Origin: Archaeoglobus profundus DSM 5631
GTDB lineage: Archaea > Halobacteriota > Archaeoglobi > Archaeoglobales > Archaeoglobaceae
Direction: 5' to 3'
Length of the DNA stretch: 64,000 nt
Assembly: GCF_000025285.1 (NCBI RefSeq)
Contig: NC_013741.1
Coordinates: 124,001-188,000, forward strand
Positions 8,240-16,272 of this stretch are shown here, in pieces (within the stretch, counting starts at the first letter, position 1; the number at the start of each line of letters is the position of its first letter). Made by a program: the position numbers and the translations under genes. The notes below the pieces were generated by a model. The model worked only from the letters and a program-made list of their open reading frames with translations. It was not told the origin of the DNA and did no database searches.

Positions 8240-8722
8240 TTAAACGTTTAACGCCTTACGCTTAACCCTTTCGCTCTTTGCTCTATCGCAAGGGTGAATA
8301 CCCGTTCTACAAAACTCCCTAAAGTGTTCAAGCCACTTCGGGCTTATAGCGGGACATTCTTCTATGAATTTTACAAAATTCTTAAGCTGCTTAACCGTTT
8401 CAGAATGTAAGACATGCTCTATCGTGCATGCATCTTTTTCAGCAATATCCTTAGGAATTCCCAAGGCTGTAAGAAACTTTACAAGTATCTCCCTTCTCTC
8501 TCTCACATCTCTCGCTACCTTTCTTCCCTTTTCAGTCAAGGCCACGAAAAGTCTCTTTCTATATATTATATAGCCCCCTTTTGAGAGTTTTTCGAGCATT
8601 TCTGAGACGGTGGCAGGCTTGACGTTCAATCTCTCAGCTATGTCTTTCACCCTCGTAAAACCTTTCTCTCTGCAAAGCTCATAAATTGCCTCCAAGTAGT
8701 CTTCAGCCCTCTTTCCCAACAT
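8240..8722 (-). CDS. DtxR/MntR-family metal-dependent transcription regulator
   Basis: A 160-residue regulator. An N-terminal winged helix (residues 1-65) carries ERLNVKPATVSEMLEKLSKGGYI. A dimerisation and metal-binding domain has DACTIEHVLHSE, which matches the Cys-x-x-Glu-His site of DtxR/IdeR. There is no C-terminal SH3 domain, but the adjacent overlapping gene encodes a separate FeoA/SH3-like protein, so the two could function together (inference). A Cys-containing tail (EECPAIS, FCRTGIHPCDR) may bind another metal. It overlaps the upstream feoA-like gene by 20 bp. It probably represses feo genes when Fe2+ (or Mn2+) is plentiful. Confidence 0.88.
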   Translation of the reverse strand: MLGKRAEDYLEAIYELCREKGFTRVKDIAERLNVKPATVSEMLEKLSKGGYIIYRKRLFVALTEKGRKVARDVRERREILVKFLTALGIPKDIAEKDACTIEHVLHSETVKQLKNFVKFIEECPAISPKWLEHFREFCRTGIHPCDRAKSERVKRKALNV

Positions 8723-8939
8723 CGACCATCACCTTCATTGCTAAACCTCTCCCTATCACGAACTTCGTACCGTTTATCGAAATTAGCATGGCCCCACCCC
8801 TCCTCCCCAGAACTCGGATTTCTTTGCCCGGTACTATTCCCATAGCCATGAGCTTCCTCAGAGCGCCTATACCTCCGACAATGTTAACAACTTTGCCTTT
8901 TGCACCCTCTGGTAACATTGCTAGTGGAATTAGGCTCAT
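8703..8939 (-). CDS. feoA: FeoA-like protein (second copy), first gene of the regulator operon
   Basis: A 78-residue FeoA/SH3-like protein with GAKGKVVNIVGGIGALRKL, MGIVPGKEIRVLGRRGG and a C-terminal GRGLAMKVMVDV. It shares layout with the FeoA at 7804-8034 but is clearly diverged. It is translated just ahead of the DtxR-like regulator and overlaps its start by 20 bp. It may be a true FeoA, or it may supply the SH3-like part missing from the regulator. Its promoter contains a perfect TTAGG-N4-CCTAA palindrome between TATA box and start codon. Confidence 0.85.
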   Translation of the reverse strand: MSLIPLAMLPEGAKGKVVNIVGGIGALRKLMAMGIVPGKEIRVLGRRGGAMLISINGTKFVIGRGLAMKVMVDVGKEG

Positions 8940-8944
8940 CGAAA

Positions 8945-8958
8945 TTAGGGTATCCTAA
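8945..8958. promoter_or_regulatory. palindromic operator in the feoA-dtxR promoter
   Basis: TTAGGGTATCCTAA is a perfect inverted repeat of TTAGG with a 4-bp spacer. It starts 6 bp before the feoA-like start codon and directly abuts the minus-strand TATA box (TTATATATTT, about 8959-8968), so a bound repressor would block the transcription start. The half-site resembles DtxR-family boxes. A further TTTGCCTAAATCAAA partial dyad lies at about 8979-8993. Confidence 0.65.
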
Positions 8959-9029
8959 AAATATATAATCCTTTTGGTTTGCCTAAATCAAACGAGCAGA
9001 ATTTATATAACTTCAACCGACTCGAAACC

Positions 9030-10067
9030 ATGTTTGAACTACTCAAAAAGTTGTGCGACGCACACGGAATAAGTGGTTACGAAGATGAGGTCAGAGAGAT
9101 AGTCAAAGCAGAGCTTGAGGGCTACGTCGATGAGATAAAGGTCGACAAGCTCGGGAACCTTATTTGCATCAAGAACGGTAGCGAATTCAAGGAGATGGTT
9201 TGTGCGCACATGGATGAGATCGGTTTTATGGTGAAATACATAGACGAGAAGGGTTTCATAAGGTTTACACCGATAGGTGGGTGGTTCAGTCAAATAGCTT
9301 TGGGACAGAGGGTAGTTCTGCACGGAAGCAAGGGGAAGGTCTACGGAGTTATAGGATGCAAACCTCCTCACGTTATGAAAGATGAGGAAAGAAAGAAGGC
9401 GATAGAGTTTAAGGATATGTTCATTGACGTAGGAGCGGAGAGCAAGGATGATGTAAAAGAGATGGGCATTGAGATTGGAACTCCGATAACCATTGATAGA
9501 GAACTTGTAAAGATGGGTAACAGGATAACTGGAAAGGCTTTGGATGACAGAGCAGGTTTGGCTGTAATGATAGAGGCTTTAAAGAGGACTAAGAGCGATG
9601 CAACAATTTATGCCGTAGCTACAGTTCAGGAGGAGGTCGGTTTGAAGGGTGCGAGAGTTTCAGCATTTGCGATTGAGCCAAATGTAGCTTTAGCATTGGA
9701 TGTATGCGTTGCCACAGATTTTCCCGGTGCGGAGTCAACTTACATGGATATAAAGCTTGGAAAGGGGCCAGCTATAACAATAGTTGATGCAAGTGGTAGG
9801 GGTCTGATTGCAACAAAGAATGTCGTAAAGTGGTTGAAGGAAACTGCTGAGAAGAACGAGATACCCTATCAGCTTGAAGTTGCTGAAGGTGGAACAACGG
9901 ATGCAACGGCAATTCAGCTCACGAAAGCTGGAATTCCATCTGGTGTGGTTAGTATACCTGCGAGGTACATCCACAGCCCAGTTGAAGTTGTTGATATGAG
10001 AGATATGGAGAATTCAGCCAATTTAGTTGCAAGAGCCCTTGAAAGAGCTGAGAAATACTTCAAGTAG
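9030..10067 (+). CDS. M42 family metallopeptidase (TET-type aminopeptidase)
   Basis: A 345-residue cytosolic aminopeptidase of the M42/TET family, which forms large complexes that trim peptides. Metal and catalytic segments in order: CAHMDEIGFMVKYI, GKALDDRAGLAVMIEAL (bridging Asp), VATVQEEVGLKGAR (catalytic Glu-Glu), ALDVCVATDFPG and a final ARYIHSPVEVV (His ligand). A longer frame starts 17 codons upstream, but TTTATATAA at 9002-9010 lies inside it, 26 bp before the ATG at 9030, so a leaderless start at 9030 is preferred. It is divergent from the feoA-dtxR operon, and the promoters are close. Confidence 0.93.
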   Translation: MFELLKKLCDAHGISGYEDEVREIVKAELEGYVDEIKVDKLGNLICIKNGSEFKEMVCAHMDEIGFMVKYIDEKGFIRFTPIGGWFSQIALGQRVVLHGSKGKVYGVIGCKPPHVMKDEERKKAIEFKDMFIDVGAESKDDVKEMGIEIGTPITIDRELVKMGNRITGKALDDRAGLAVMIEALKRTKSDATIYAVATVQEEVGLKGARVSAFAIEPNVALALDVCVATDFPGAESTYMDIKLGKGPAITIVDASGRGLIATKNVVKWLKETAEKNEIPYQLEVAEGGTTDATAIQLTKAGIPSGVVSIPARYIHSPVEVVDMRDMENSANLVARALERAEKYFK

Positions 10068-10101
10068 TAATTTTTAAATTTTATCTTGTTAAAGGTCGTA
10101 C

Positions 10102-10512
10102 GTGGCAAAGGGCAAGACTTACCAATTCTTTACGAAAGCATACTACGCACTCATGTTCATGATGGCTTTCGTAGTTCTGATTCTGCTAATTTTAAATGTG
10201 TACATTATTGTGAAGTCTATTCCCAATGTGGTAATAGTTGAAAGCAGAAGAGTTCTAGACGAACTTATCGCCGAAATACTCACGTTCTTTGTCCTGATAG
10301 AACTCACAAGGGCTTTTACAGAATACTTTGCATACCATCGTGTCAGACTTAGCTTGATGGCTGAGATTGCGTCAATATTTATCTTGAGAGAAATTCTGAT
10401 AAAGCTCTACGTTGGAGAGTATGATTGGCTTACGCTAATAGCTTTTTCAGTCCTTCTAATCTCTGTAGTCATCGTGAGGGTTATGTGTTTGAAGTACTCA
10501 CCAAAAGAATGA
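10102..10512 (+). CDS. PsiE-like membrane protein
   Basis: A 136-residue protein with about four transmembrane helices. The pattern matches the PsiE (phosphate-starvation-inducible E) family: first helix, then ESRRVLDELIAEILTFFVLIEL, FAYHRVRLSLMAEIASIFILREIL, and a last helix. The function of the family is unknown. The start is GTG at 10102, fitting a TTTAAATTTT box about 25 bp upstream. It is followed after 24 bp by the Ftr homologue, possibly in one transcript, but no functional link is evident. Confidence 0.75.
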   Translation: MAKGKTYQFFTKAYYALMFMMAFVVLILLILNVYIIVKSIPNVVIVESRRVLDELIAEILTFFVLIELTRAFTEYFAYHRVRLSLMAEIASIFILREILIKLYVGEYDWLTLIAFSVLLISVVIVRVMCLKYSPKE

Positions 10513-10536
10513 TTAAGTTCTGAGCTAAGTGGTGGT

Positions 10537-11412
10537 ATGGTTGAAGTAGAGGATACGTACTGTGAGGCTTTTAGCGGCATATACACTCGCTTAATTGTAA
10601 CTGCCAAGTACAAGTATCTGCTTGAAAAAGCCGTTTATTCCGCAACGGCACTGCCATCTACAGTCTTTGGAGAATCTGAGGCTGGAGTAGAAAGGTGGTT
10701 GAGTCCTGAGGAAACACCAGATGGAAGAGTTGGAGCGGTAATCCAAATCTGGGTTCCGAAGACTAAAAAATTCATGGATGTTCTGCTTAGAGAAATGGGT
10801 AAGAGAATAAGACAGGGGATTTTAGTTGTCCCAACTACAAGAGTTTTCAACGCTTGTGAAGGTGAGAAAATTGATGTAGAGATAAACGTTGGAAGGTGTG
10901 GTGACGGATACGAGTGGTTTGAGGAGAGGTGGGGTAGGGAAGTTATAGTCGTTCCGATAATGTTCGGAGAGTTTGTCATCGAGCGTTACATAGGCTACGC
11001 CGAAGGTGTAGCTGGAGGTAACATCTGGTACTTCTGCGAGAGCGAAGAATCAGCATTGGAAGTTGGTGAAAGGGCTGTTGAGGCTTTAAAGGATGTGGAT
11101 GGAGTGATAACACCTTTCGATGTATGTTCAGCGGGTTCCAAGCCCGAAACGAAGTTCCCAGAGATAGGTCCAACGACAAACCACCCTTACTGCCCATCGT
11201 TGAAGGGCAAGATACCCGATTCTAAAGTTCCAGAAGGTGTTAAAGCCATTCCCGAGATAGTAATCAACGGTGTGAGCTTAGAAGCCGTTAAGGAGGCTAT
11301 GAAGGTGTGTATAGAGGTCGGAATGAATGTGGATGGAGTTGTGAAGATTTCAGCCGGGAACTACGGAGGTAAGTTAGGAAAGTACAAGATTTATTTGAGG
11401 GAGTTGATTTAA
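10537..11412 (+). CDS. ftr: formylmethanofuran:tetrahydromethanopterin formyltransferase homologue
   Basis: A 291-residue cytosolic enzyme, close to the usual ~297. Ftr moves the formyl group from formylmethanofuran to H4MPT in the C1 branch of methanogens and Archaeoglobi. Family signatures: [58 protein letters not shown], and the near-invariant [14 protein letters not shown] at the end. The N-terminal half is noticeably diverged from the catabolic enzyme as I remember it, so this may be the second, Ftr-2-type copy. No other C1-pathway gene is near. SD-like GGTGGT precedes the ATG. Confidence 0.87.
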   Translation: MVEVEDTYCEAFSGIYTRLIVTAKYKYLLEKAVYSATALPSTVFGESEAGVERWLSPEETPDGRVGAVIQIWVPKTKKFMDVLLREMGKRIRQGILVVPTTRVFNACEGEKIDVEINVGRCGDGYEWFEERWGREVIVVPIMFGEFVIERYIGYAEGVAGGNIWYFCESEESALEVGERAVEALKDVDGVITPFDVCSAGSKPETKFPEIGPTTNHPYCPSLKGKIPDSKVPEGVKAIPEIVINGVSLEAVKEAMKVCIEVGMNVDGVVKISAGNYGGKLGKYKIYLRELI

Positions 11413-11482
11413 ACTGGTTCAGCAATCACCATCTTCAATTCTTTTTCGTCCAAAACTCGGGGGCATTATTACCAACTTCCTA

Positions 11483-12238
11483 TCATTCAACAATCTCCTC
11501 AAGCTCATCTGGAGCTTGAGCGAACAGCCTTAAACAATCGAACTCCATAAAGTGTAGCTTAGCCAACACGACCATGACATGCAAAGGCTCTCCAAAATCG
11601 TAATCTTTCAAATTTTTCATTCTATCGCACTTCACAACTGGATTTTCGCTCCCAGCCCTCGCAATTCCCACCGCAAACAAATCTCCAACACCACTCTCAA
11701 CATCCATTAGAATCTCTACTGCATCCTTTATGGTCATAGGCTTGGGATGCAAATCTAAGAAGAGAAGTGTATGGGCGTTTATGCTTAGATTCTGATTTAT
11801 AACGTCTATTGGCGTTTTTGATTTAATCCAGCTGACAGTGGCAGATTTACCGAACTTGTAGTTGTGCAAACCCGTTAAACCACAAACCGCGTTGATTATG
11901 CTACCAGCGTTTACTACTCTCGTCTTAACCCCTCTTCTTTCAGCCTCATATTTAAGAGCGGAGTGAGTTGTAGCGATCATCGGATCACCGGGGATTAGAA
12001 TAACGACATCCCTCTCCTTAGCTCTCTCGATTATCCAAACACAGTTTTCTTCAAGATCGCTCCTACTCAACTCGACGATTTTTCTTCCGACGAACTCCTC
12101 TATTCTTTCGAGGTTCGTTCCCATGAGCTTTGAAGTGTAAAACTCGACGTAAACTTCGTCAGCTTTCCTTGCGATCTCCAAGCCTTTACAGCTTATGTCC
12201 CTCTCATCCCAGAGACCCATCCCAACAAATATCAACAT
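11483..12238 (-). CDS. dphB: diphthine synthase
   Basis: A 251-residue SAM-dependent methyltransferase of the tetrapyrrole methylase fold. It methylates the modified histidine of elongation factor 2 during diphthamide synthesis. Motifs: MLIFVGMGLWDERDISCKGL at the start, YVEFYTSKL, ILIPGDPMIATTHSAL, AGSIINAVCGLTGLHNYKFGK, and LFLDLHPKP. It has normal length and is flanked by convergent ftr and divergent drg. The 142-bp gap to drg shows no extra gene that I can support. Confidence 0.94.
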   Translation of the reverse strand: MLIFVGMGLWDERDISCKGLEIARKADEVYVEFYTSKLMGTNLERIEEFVGRKIVELSRSDLEENCVWIIERAKERDVVILIPGDPMIATTHSALKYEAERRGVKTRVVNAGSIINAVCGLTGLHNYKFGKSATVSWIKSKTPIDVINQNLSINAHTLLFLDLHPKPMTIKDAVEILMDVESGVGDLFAVGIARAGSENPVVKCDRMKNLKDYDFGEPLHVMVVLAKLHFMEFDCLRLFAQAPDELEEIVE

Positions 12239-12381
12239 CGCTCCAGCACCTCATCCTTAACCCTTCCACTCTCTGCTTTCCAAATGGATTAGACTTCCTG
12301 TTACCAAGCCTCAGCTATTAACGTTTTGTTGCAAACGTATTGGCATAAACGATTTAACCCCATTCAGGTTTTAAATTCGCG

Positions 12382-13446
12382 ATGGATATAATCCAAGAGA
12401 TCAAGAGACTTGAGGAGGAGATCAAGAAAACACCCTACAACAAGGCTACTGAACACCACATAGGTAGGCTTAAAGCTAAGCTCGCAAGGCTTAAAGAGGA
12501 GCTTGAGAAGCAGAGGCAGAAGAAGTCTAAGGCTCCAGCTTTCTCTCTCAGAAAGGAGGGCGATGCAAGCGTATTCTTGGTAGGATTTCCTTCGGTTGGG
12601 AAATCAACTCTCCTAAATGCCTTAACGAATGCGAAGAGCGAGGTTGGCGATTACGACTTCACAACTCTAAAGCCGGTTCCGGGTATGTTGGAATATAAAG
12701 GTGCGAAGATTCAGATAGTGGACGTTCCGGGATTGATAGAAGGAGCATCTAAGGGTAAGGGGAGGGGAAGGGAGGTTTTGAGCTTCATAAGGAACGCGGA
12801 TTTGATAGTTATCGTGGTTGACGTTTTTACACTTCACAACATCGACATCATAAAGAGGGAACTTTACGAGGCTGGAATCAGGTTAAATCAAAAGCCACCG
12901 GAGGTTGTTATAAAGAAGAGGGAGAGGGGAGGAATTAAGATAACTTCAACCGTTCCCCTTTCCTTAGATGAGAGCACGATTGTTGAAGTTTTGAAGGAAA
13001 ACAGGATACACAACGCTGAAGTCATAATAAGGGAGGATTTAACGCTCGACAGGTTGATAGATGCCATAATGGGTAACAGAGTGTACATTCCATCGATAAC
13101 TGTTGTGAACAAGATCGATCTCTATCAGCCTGAACTACCCGAAGACGTAATTCCCATTTCCGCAGAGAGAGGAATAAACTTGGACAGGTTGAAGGAGGAG
13201 ATTTACAGGAAGCTCGATTTCATAAGAATATACCTCAAACCTCCGGGTGGAAAGCCCGATTTTGACGAGCCTCTGATAATGAGAAGGGGTTGCACCGTCG
13301 CGGATGTCTGCAAAAAACTTCACAGGGGTATGCTTGAGAGCTTTAGATATGCTAAGGTCTGGGGTAAATCTGTAAAGTATCAGGGACAGAGAGTTGGTTT
13401 AGATCACGTGCTTGAAGATGAAGACATTTTGACAATCTACGCTTAA
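12382..13446 (+). CDS. DRG family GTP-binding protein
   Basis: A 354-residue Obg-superfamily GTPase of the archaeal/eukaryotic DRG group, which associates with ribosomes. An N-terminal coiled-coil helix (residues 1-50) is followed by the G domain with GFPSVGKST (68-76), TTLKPVPG, DVPGLIEGA with a switch-rich GKGRGREV, and NKID near residue 244. A C-terminal TGS domain covers about 280-354. A GATTTAAC box about 26 bp upstream of the ATG gives a leaderless start. Confidence 0.94.
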   Translation: MDIIQEIKRLEEEIKKTPYNKATEHHIGRLKAKLARLKEELEKQRQKKSKAPAFSLRKEGDASVFLVGFPSVGKSTLLNALTNAKSEVGDYDFTTLKPVPGMLEYKGAKIQIVDVPGLIEGASKGKGRGREVLSFIRNADLIVIVVDVFTLHNIDIIKRELYEAGIRLNQKPPEVVIKKRERGGIKITSTVPLSLDESTIVEVLKENRIHNAEVIIREDLTLDRLIDAIMGNRVYIPSITVVNKIDLYQPELPEDVIPISAERGINLDRLKEEIYRKLDFIRIYLKPPGGKPDFDEPLIMRRGCTVADVCKKLHRGMLESFRYAKVWGKSVKYQGQRVGLDHVLEDEDILTIYA

Positions 13447-13974
13447 TTACCATTTCTCCCAGTGCGTTAGATATTCTATTGGATACCTCTCCCTTCTTTT
13501 AGGTTTCTCAGCTGGGTAGCCTATAGGTACTATAGCCATAGGTCTTGCGTAGTCTGGGATTCCAAGTATTTCCATTACCTCAACTTCATCAAAAGCTCCG
13601 ACCCAAACCGCTCCCAATCCAAGCATGTGCGCAGCCAAGAGTATGTTCTCGATTGCAGCGGTGGCATCTTGCTCCGCGTAGAGCCTTCCTCTCTCTCCGT
13701 AAACTCTCATCGATCGGGGATAGTTTGCACACACAACGATAACTACCGGAGCTTCAGCTATGAACATCTGTTTTAATGCTGCCTTTGCCAACTTCAATTT
13801 GGTATTCTCATCTCTAACAACAATAAAATCTCTTGCCTGTAAATTCCCGGCTGAAGGTGCAGCGTTCCCCGCTTCTAAAATGACTTTAATCACATCCTCT
13901 GGAACGGGATCGGGTTTAAATCTTCGAATTGAGACTCTCGTAAATATAGCTTCGAGACGGTGTTCGTAAGGCAT
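13447..13974 (-). CDS. nitroreductase family FMN oxidoreductase
   Basis: A 175-residue flavoprotein of the small nitroreductase family. [15 protein letters not shown] near residue 15, [18 protein letters not shown] (FMN binding), [27 protein letters not shown] and the final [15 protein letters not shown] are all typical. It uses NAD(P)H to reduce an unknown substrate. The stop abuts the DRG gene (convergent, no gap), and it is divergent from thrS 70 bp away. Confidence 0.9.
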   Translation of the reverse strand: MPYEHRLEAIFTRVSIRRFKPDPVPEDVIKVILEAGNAAPSAGNLQARDFIVVRDENTKLKLAKAALKQMFIAEAPVVIVVCANYPRSMRVYGERGRLYAEQDATAAIENILLAAHMLGLGAVWVGAFDEVEVMEILGIPDYARPMAIVPIGYPAEKPKRRERYPIEYLTHWEKW

Positions 13975-14044
13975 GACTTAAGTAATCTAACACCGATAAA
14001 TTGTTTTCCATTAAAATTTTAAGCAGTCGAACTTCCTTGCATCC

Positions 14045-15901
14045 ATGAGACTTCTGCTCATCCATGCGGATTATATCGAATACGAGCCTAAAGAGAAAAC
14101 GAAGTTTGCTGAGGATTGGGAGCCTAAGAAGGAAAGAATTGAGGAGTGCCTTGTCGTCTTTACGTCCGTTGAAAAGGGTGATGAAAATGTTGTAGATAGG
14201 GCTGTTGAAGAGATTAGGGAGGTTGCCAAGAAGCTCAACGTAGATAAGATAGTTGTTTACCCTTACGCTCATCTCTCCTCAAACTTAGCCGATCCAGATA
14301 CAGCAGTTGCCGTTTTAAAGGAGATTGAAAGCAAGCTTAGTCAGGATTTTAATGTTCACAGAGCTCCTTTCGGCTGGTATAAAGCTTTCAAGCTCTCCTG
14401 TAAAGGACACCCTCTCAGCGAGCTTTCCCGTTCAATAGTAGTTGAGGAGGAGAAAGAAGTTACTCAGGCTTTAAAGGCTGAGGAGAAAGTTAAGAGCTAC
14501 TGGTTTATCCTTACTCCGGATAAGGAGCTTGTTGAGGTTGAAAAATTCGACTTCACTGGTTACGAAAACTTGAGGAAGTTTGCAAGGTATGAGATGGAGA
14601 AGAGGAGGGCTGTTGACAAGATACCACCGCACGTCGAGCTAATGAAAAGACTTGAAATTGCCGATTACGAACCGGCATCAGATTCTGGTCATTTGAGGTA
14701 TTATCCCAAGGGTAGGCTAATCAAAAGCCTCCTTGAAGAGTTTGTAACGCTAAAGTGCATAGAATACGGGGCTATGGAAGTCGAAACACCGATAATGTAC
14801 GACAGAAGTCATCCAACACTGAGGAGGTATTTGGAGAGATTTCCAGCGAGGCAATACATAATTAAAGGCGACAAAAGGGAGTTCTTCCTTCGATTTGCGG
14901 CTTGCTTTGGTCAGTTTCTAATAGCTCACGATTCCGTCATAACATACAAAAATCTGCCCATGAAGCTCTACGAACTGACAAGATACTCCTTCAGAAAGGA
15001 GCAGAGGGGAGAGTTGGTAGGTTTGAGGAGGCTTAGAGCCTTCACAATGCCGGACATGCACACCTTCGTAAGGGACATGGAACAAGCTAAGCAAGAGTTC
15101 TTCAACCAATACAAGCTTTCCGTAGAAGTCTTAAAGGGAATTGGAATAGATCCTGAAGATTACGAAGTTGCGGTAAGAGTAACTAAAGATTTCTACGAAC
15201 AGAACAAGGAGTTCATTCATTCTCTTGTCGATATTCTTAGAAAACCCATTCTGGTGGAGATGTGGGATCAAAGATTCTTCTATTTCGTTCTCAAATTTGA
15301 ATTTAACTTCGTAGATGCCTTGGAGAAAGCATCGGCCCTGTCGACTGTTCAGATAGATGTTGAAAATGCTGAAAGATATGACATAAGCTATGTGGATGAG
15401 AACGGTGAGAAGAAGAGACCTCTGATTTTACACTGCTCTCTAAGCGGTGCTATAGAGAGATGCATGTATGCACTGCTTGAGAAAGCCCACATGAATATGG
15501 AAAGGGGTAAGTTGCCAATGCTTCCCGTCTGGCTCTCTCCAACACAGGTTAGAGTCATTCCCGTTTCGGAGAGGTACTTAGATAGAGCAATTGAGGTTGC
15601 AAATGAGTTGAGTAGGCGTGGGATAAGAGCAGATGTTGATGACAGGGATGAGACATTAGGCAAGAAGATAAGGGATGCCGGGAGGGAATGGATACCTTAT
15701 GTTGCTGTGATTGGTGAGGATGAAGTTAAGGGAGGATTCTTGACTGTAACAATTAGAGCAGAATCAACCTTGAAGGAGCAGAAGAGGGTCAAGATGAGTA
15801 TCGATGAACTTGCGGAAAGAGTTAAAAAGGAGTGTGAGGGTAAACCGTTCAAGCCTTTGCCTTTACCGATGTTGCTGTCTAAGAGACCGAACTTCAGGTG
15901 A
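14045..15901 (+). CDS. thrS: threonyl-tRNA synthetase, archaeal type
   Basis: A 618-residue class II synthetase. The N-terminal ~140 residues form the archaeal editing domain related to D-aminoacyl-tRNA deacylase, with [14 protein letters not shown] and [16 protein letters not shown], rather than the bacterial N1/N2 domains. The catalytic core has a motif 2 region ([24 protein letters not shown]) and motif 3 ([18 protein letters not shown]). The C-terminal anticodon-binding domain starts with [19 protein letters not shown] at 14045 follows a TTAAAATTTTAAG box by about 26 bp. The next gene overlaps by 4 bp. Confidence 0.96.
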   Translation: MRLLLIHADYIEYEPKEKTKFAEDWEPKKERIEECLVVFTSVEKGDENVVDRAVEEIREVAKKLNVDKIVVYPYAHLSSNLADPDTAVAVLKEIESKLSQDFNVHRAPFGWYKAFKLSCKGHPLSELSRSIVVEEEKEVTQALKAEEKVKSYWFILTPDKELVEVEKFDFTGYENLRKFARYEMEKRRAVDKIPPHVELMKRLEIADYEPASDSGHLRYYPKGRLIKSLLEEFVTLKCIEYGAMEVETPIMYDRSHPTLRRYLERFPARQYIIKGDKREFFLRFAACFGQFLIAHDSVITYKNLPMKLYELTRYSFRKEQRGELVGLRRLRAFTMPDMHTFVRDMEQAKQEFFNQYKLSVEVLKGIGIDPEDYEVAVRVTKDFYEQNKEFIHSLVDILRKPILVEMWDQRFFYFVLKFEFNFVDALEKASALSTVQIDVENAERYDISYVDENGEKKRPLILHCSLSGAIERCMYALLEKAHMNMERGKLPMLPVWLSPTQVRVIPVSERYLDRAIEVANELSRRGIRADVDDRDETLGKKIRDAGREWIPYVAVIGEDEVKGGFLTVTIRAESTLKEQKRVKMSIDELAERVKKECEGKPFKPLPLPMLLSKRPNFR

Positions 15902-16164
15902 TGAAGATGAACAGAGAAGGTTTAATCAAGACGGGCATTCCCCTTATTTTGGGAGCGATAGCGGGCATTCTGTCCTTCCTTATAACAGACGGTATCAGGT
16001 CGAGGGATCCGCTTGGAATAATTGTCCTCGTTTTTCTAATCTACGTGAACAAGTTCCTTCTTCCAAAGCTTGGTGTGAATCTTGAGGGGAAGGACTGGGT
16101 TGCCATAAGCTTCATGTGCTTTGCTGGCTGGTATATAACTTGGACGTTCTTGTTAAACGTATGA
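15898..16164 (+). CDS. EMC6-like archaeal membrane protein
   Basis: An 88-residue protein with three predicted transmembrane helices: [38 protein letters not shown] and a C-terminal [15 protein letters not shown]. This resembles the archaeal EMC6-like proteins, relatives of subunit 6 of the eukaryotic ER membrane complex; the match is from memory. Its likely role is membrane protein insertion. The start overlaps the thrS stop (GTGATGA context), so it is translationally coupled to thrS. Several in-frame ATGs exist within the first four codons. Confidence 0.6.
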   Translation: MMKMNREGLIKTGIPLILGAIAGILSFLITDGIRSRDPLGIIVLVFLIYVNKFLLPKLGVNLEGKDWVAISFMCFAGWYITWTFLLNV

Positions 16165-16272
16165 TCTTTGCTAGCAGAAAGCCTATTATCAAACCCCACT
16201 TTTTGCCTCCTTCATAAAGATCACTCGAAACACAAGCTTAAGTTTATATTGCGAGGTTCTCACGGTTGGAAA

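Noticed and set aside
8239-8252. Perfect 14-bp palindrome GTTAAACGTTTAAC at the end of the DtxR-like gene
   Set aside because: It covers the last codons and stop, where it can arise by chance, it lacks the TTAGG half-site, and it is far from a TATA box.
11413-11482. Short minus-strand ORFs between ftr and dphB, including one ending VIAEPV
   Set aside because: No start codon or promoter fits; stops lie immediately upstream, so this is most likely non-coding or a remnant too short to call.
12239-12381. Short protein-like frames on the minus strand between dphB and drg
   Set aside because: Stops precede them, no start codon or SD is present, and composition is ordinary intergenic.
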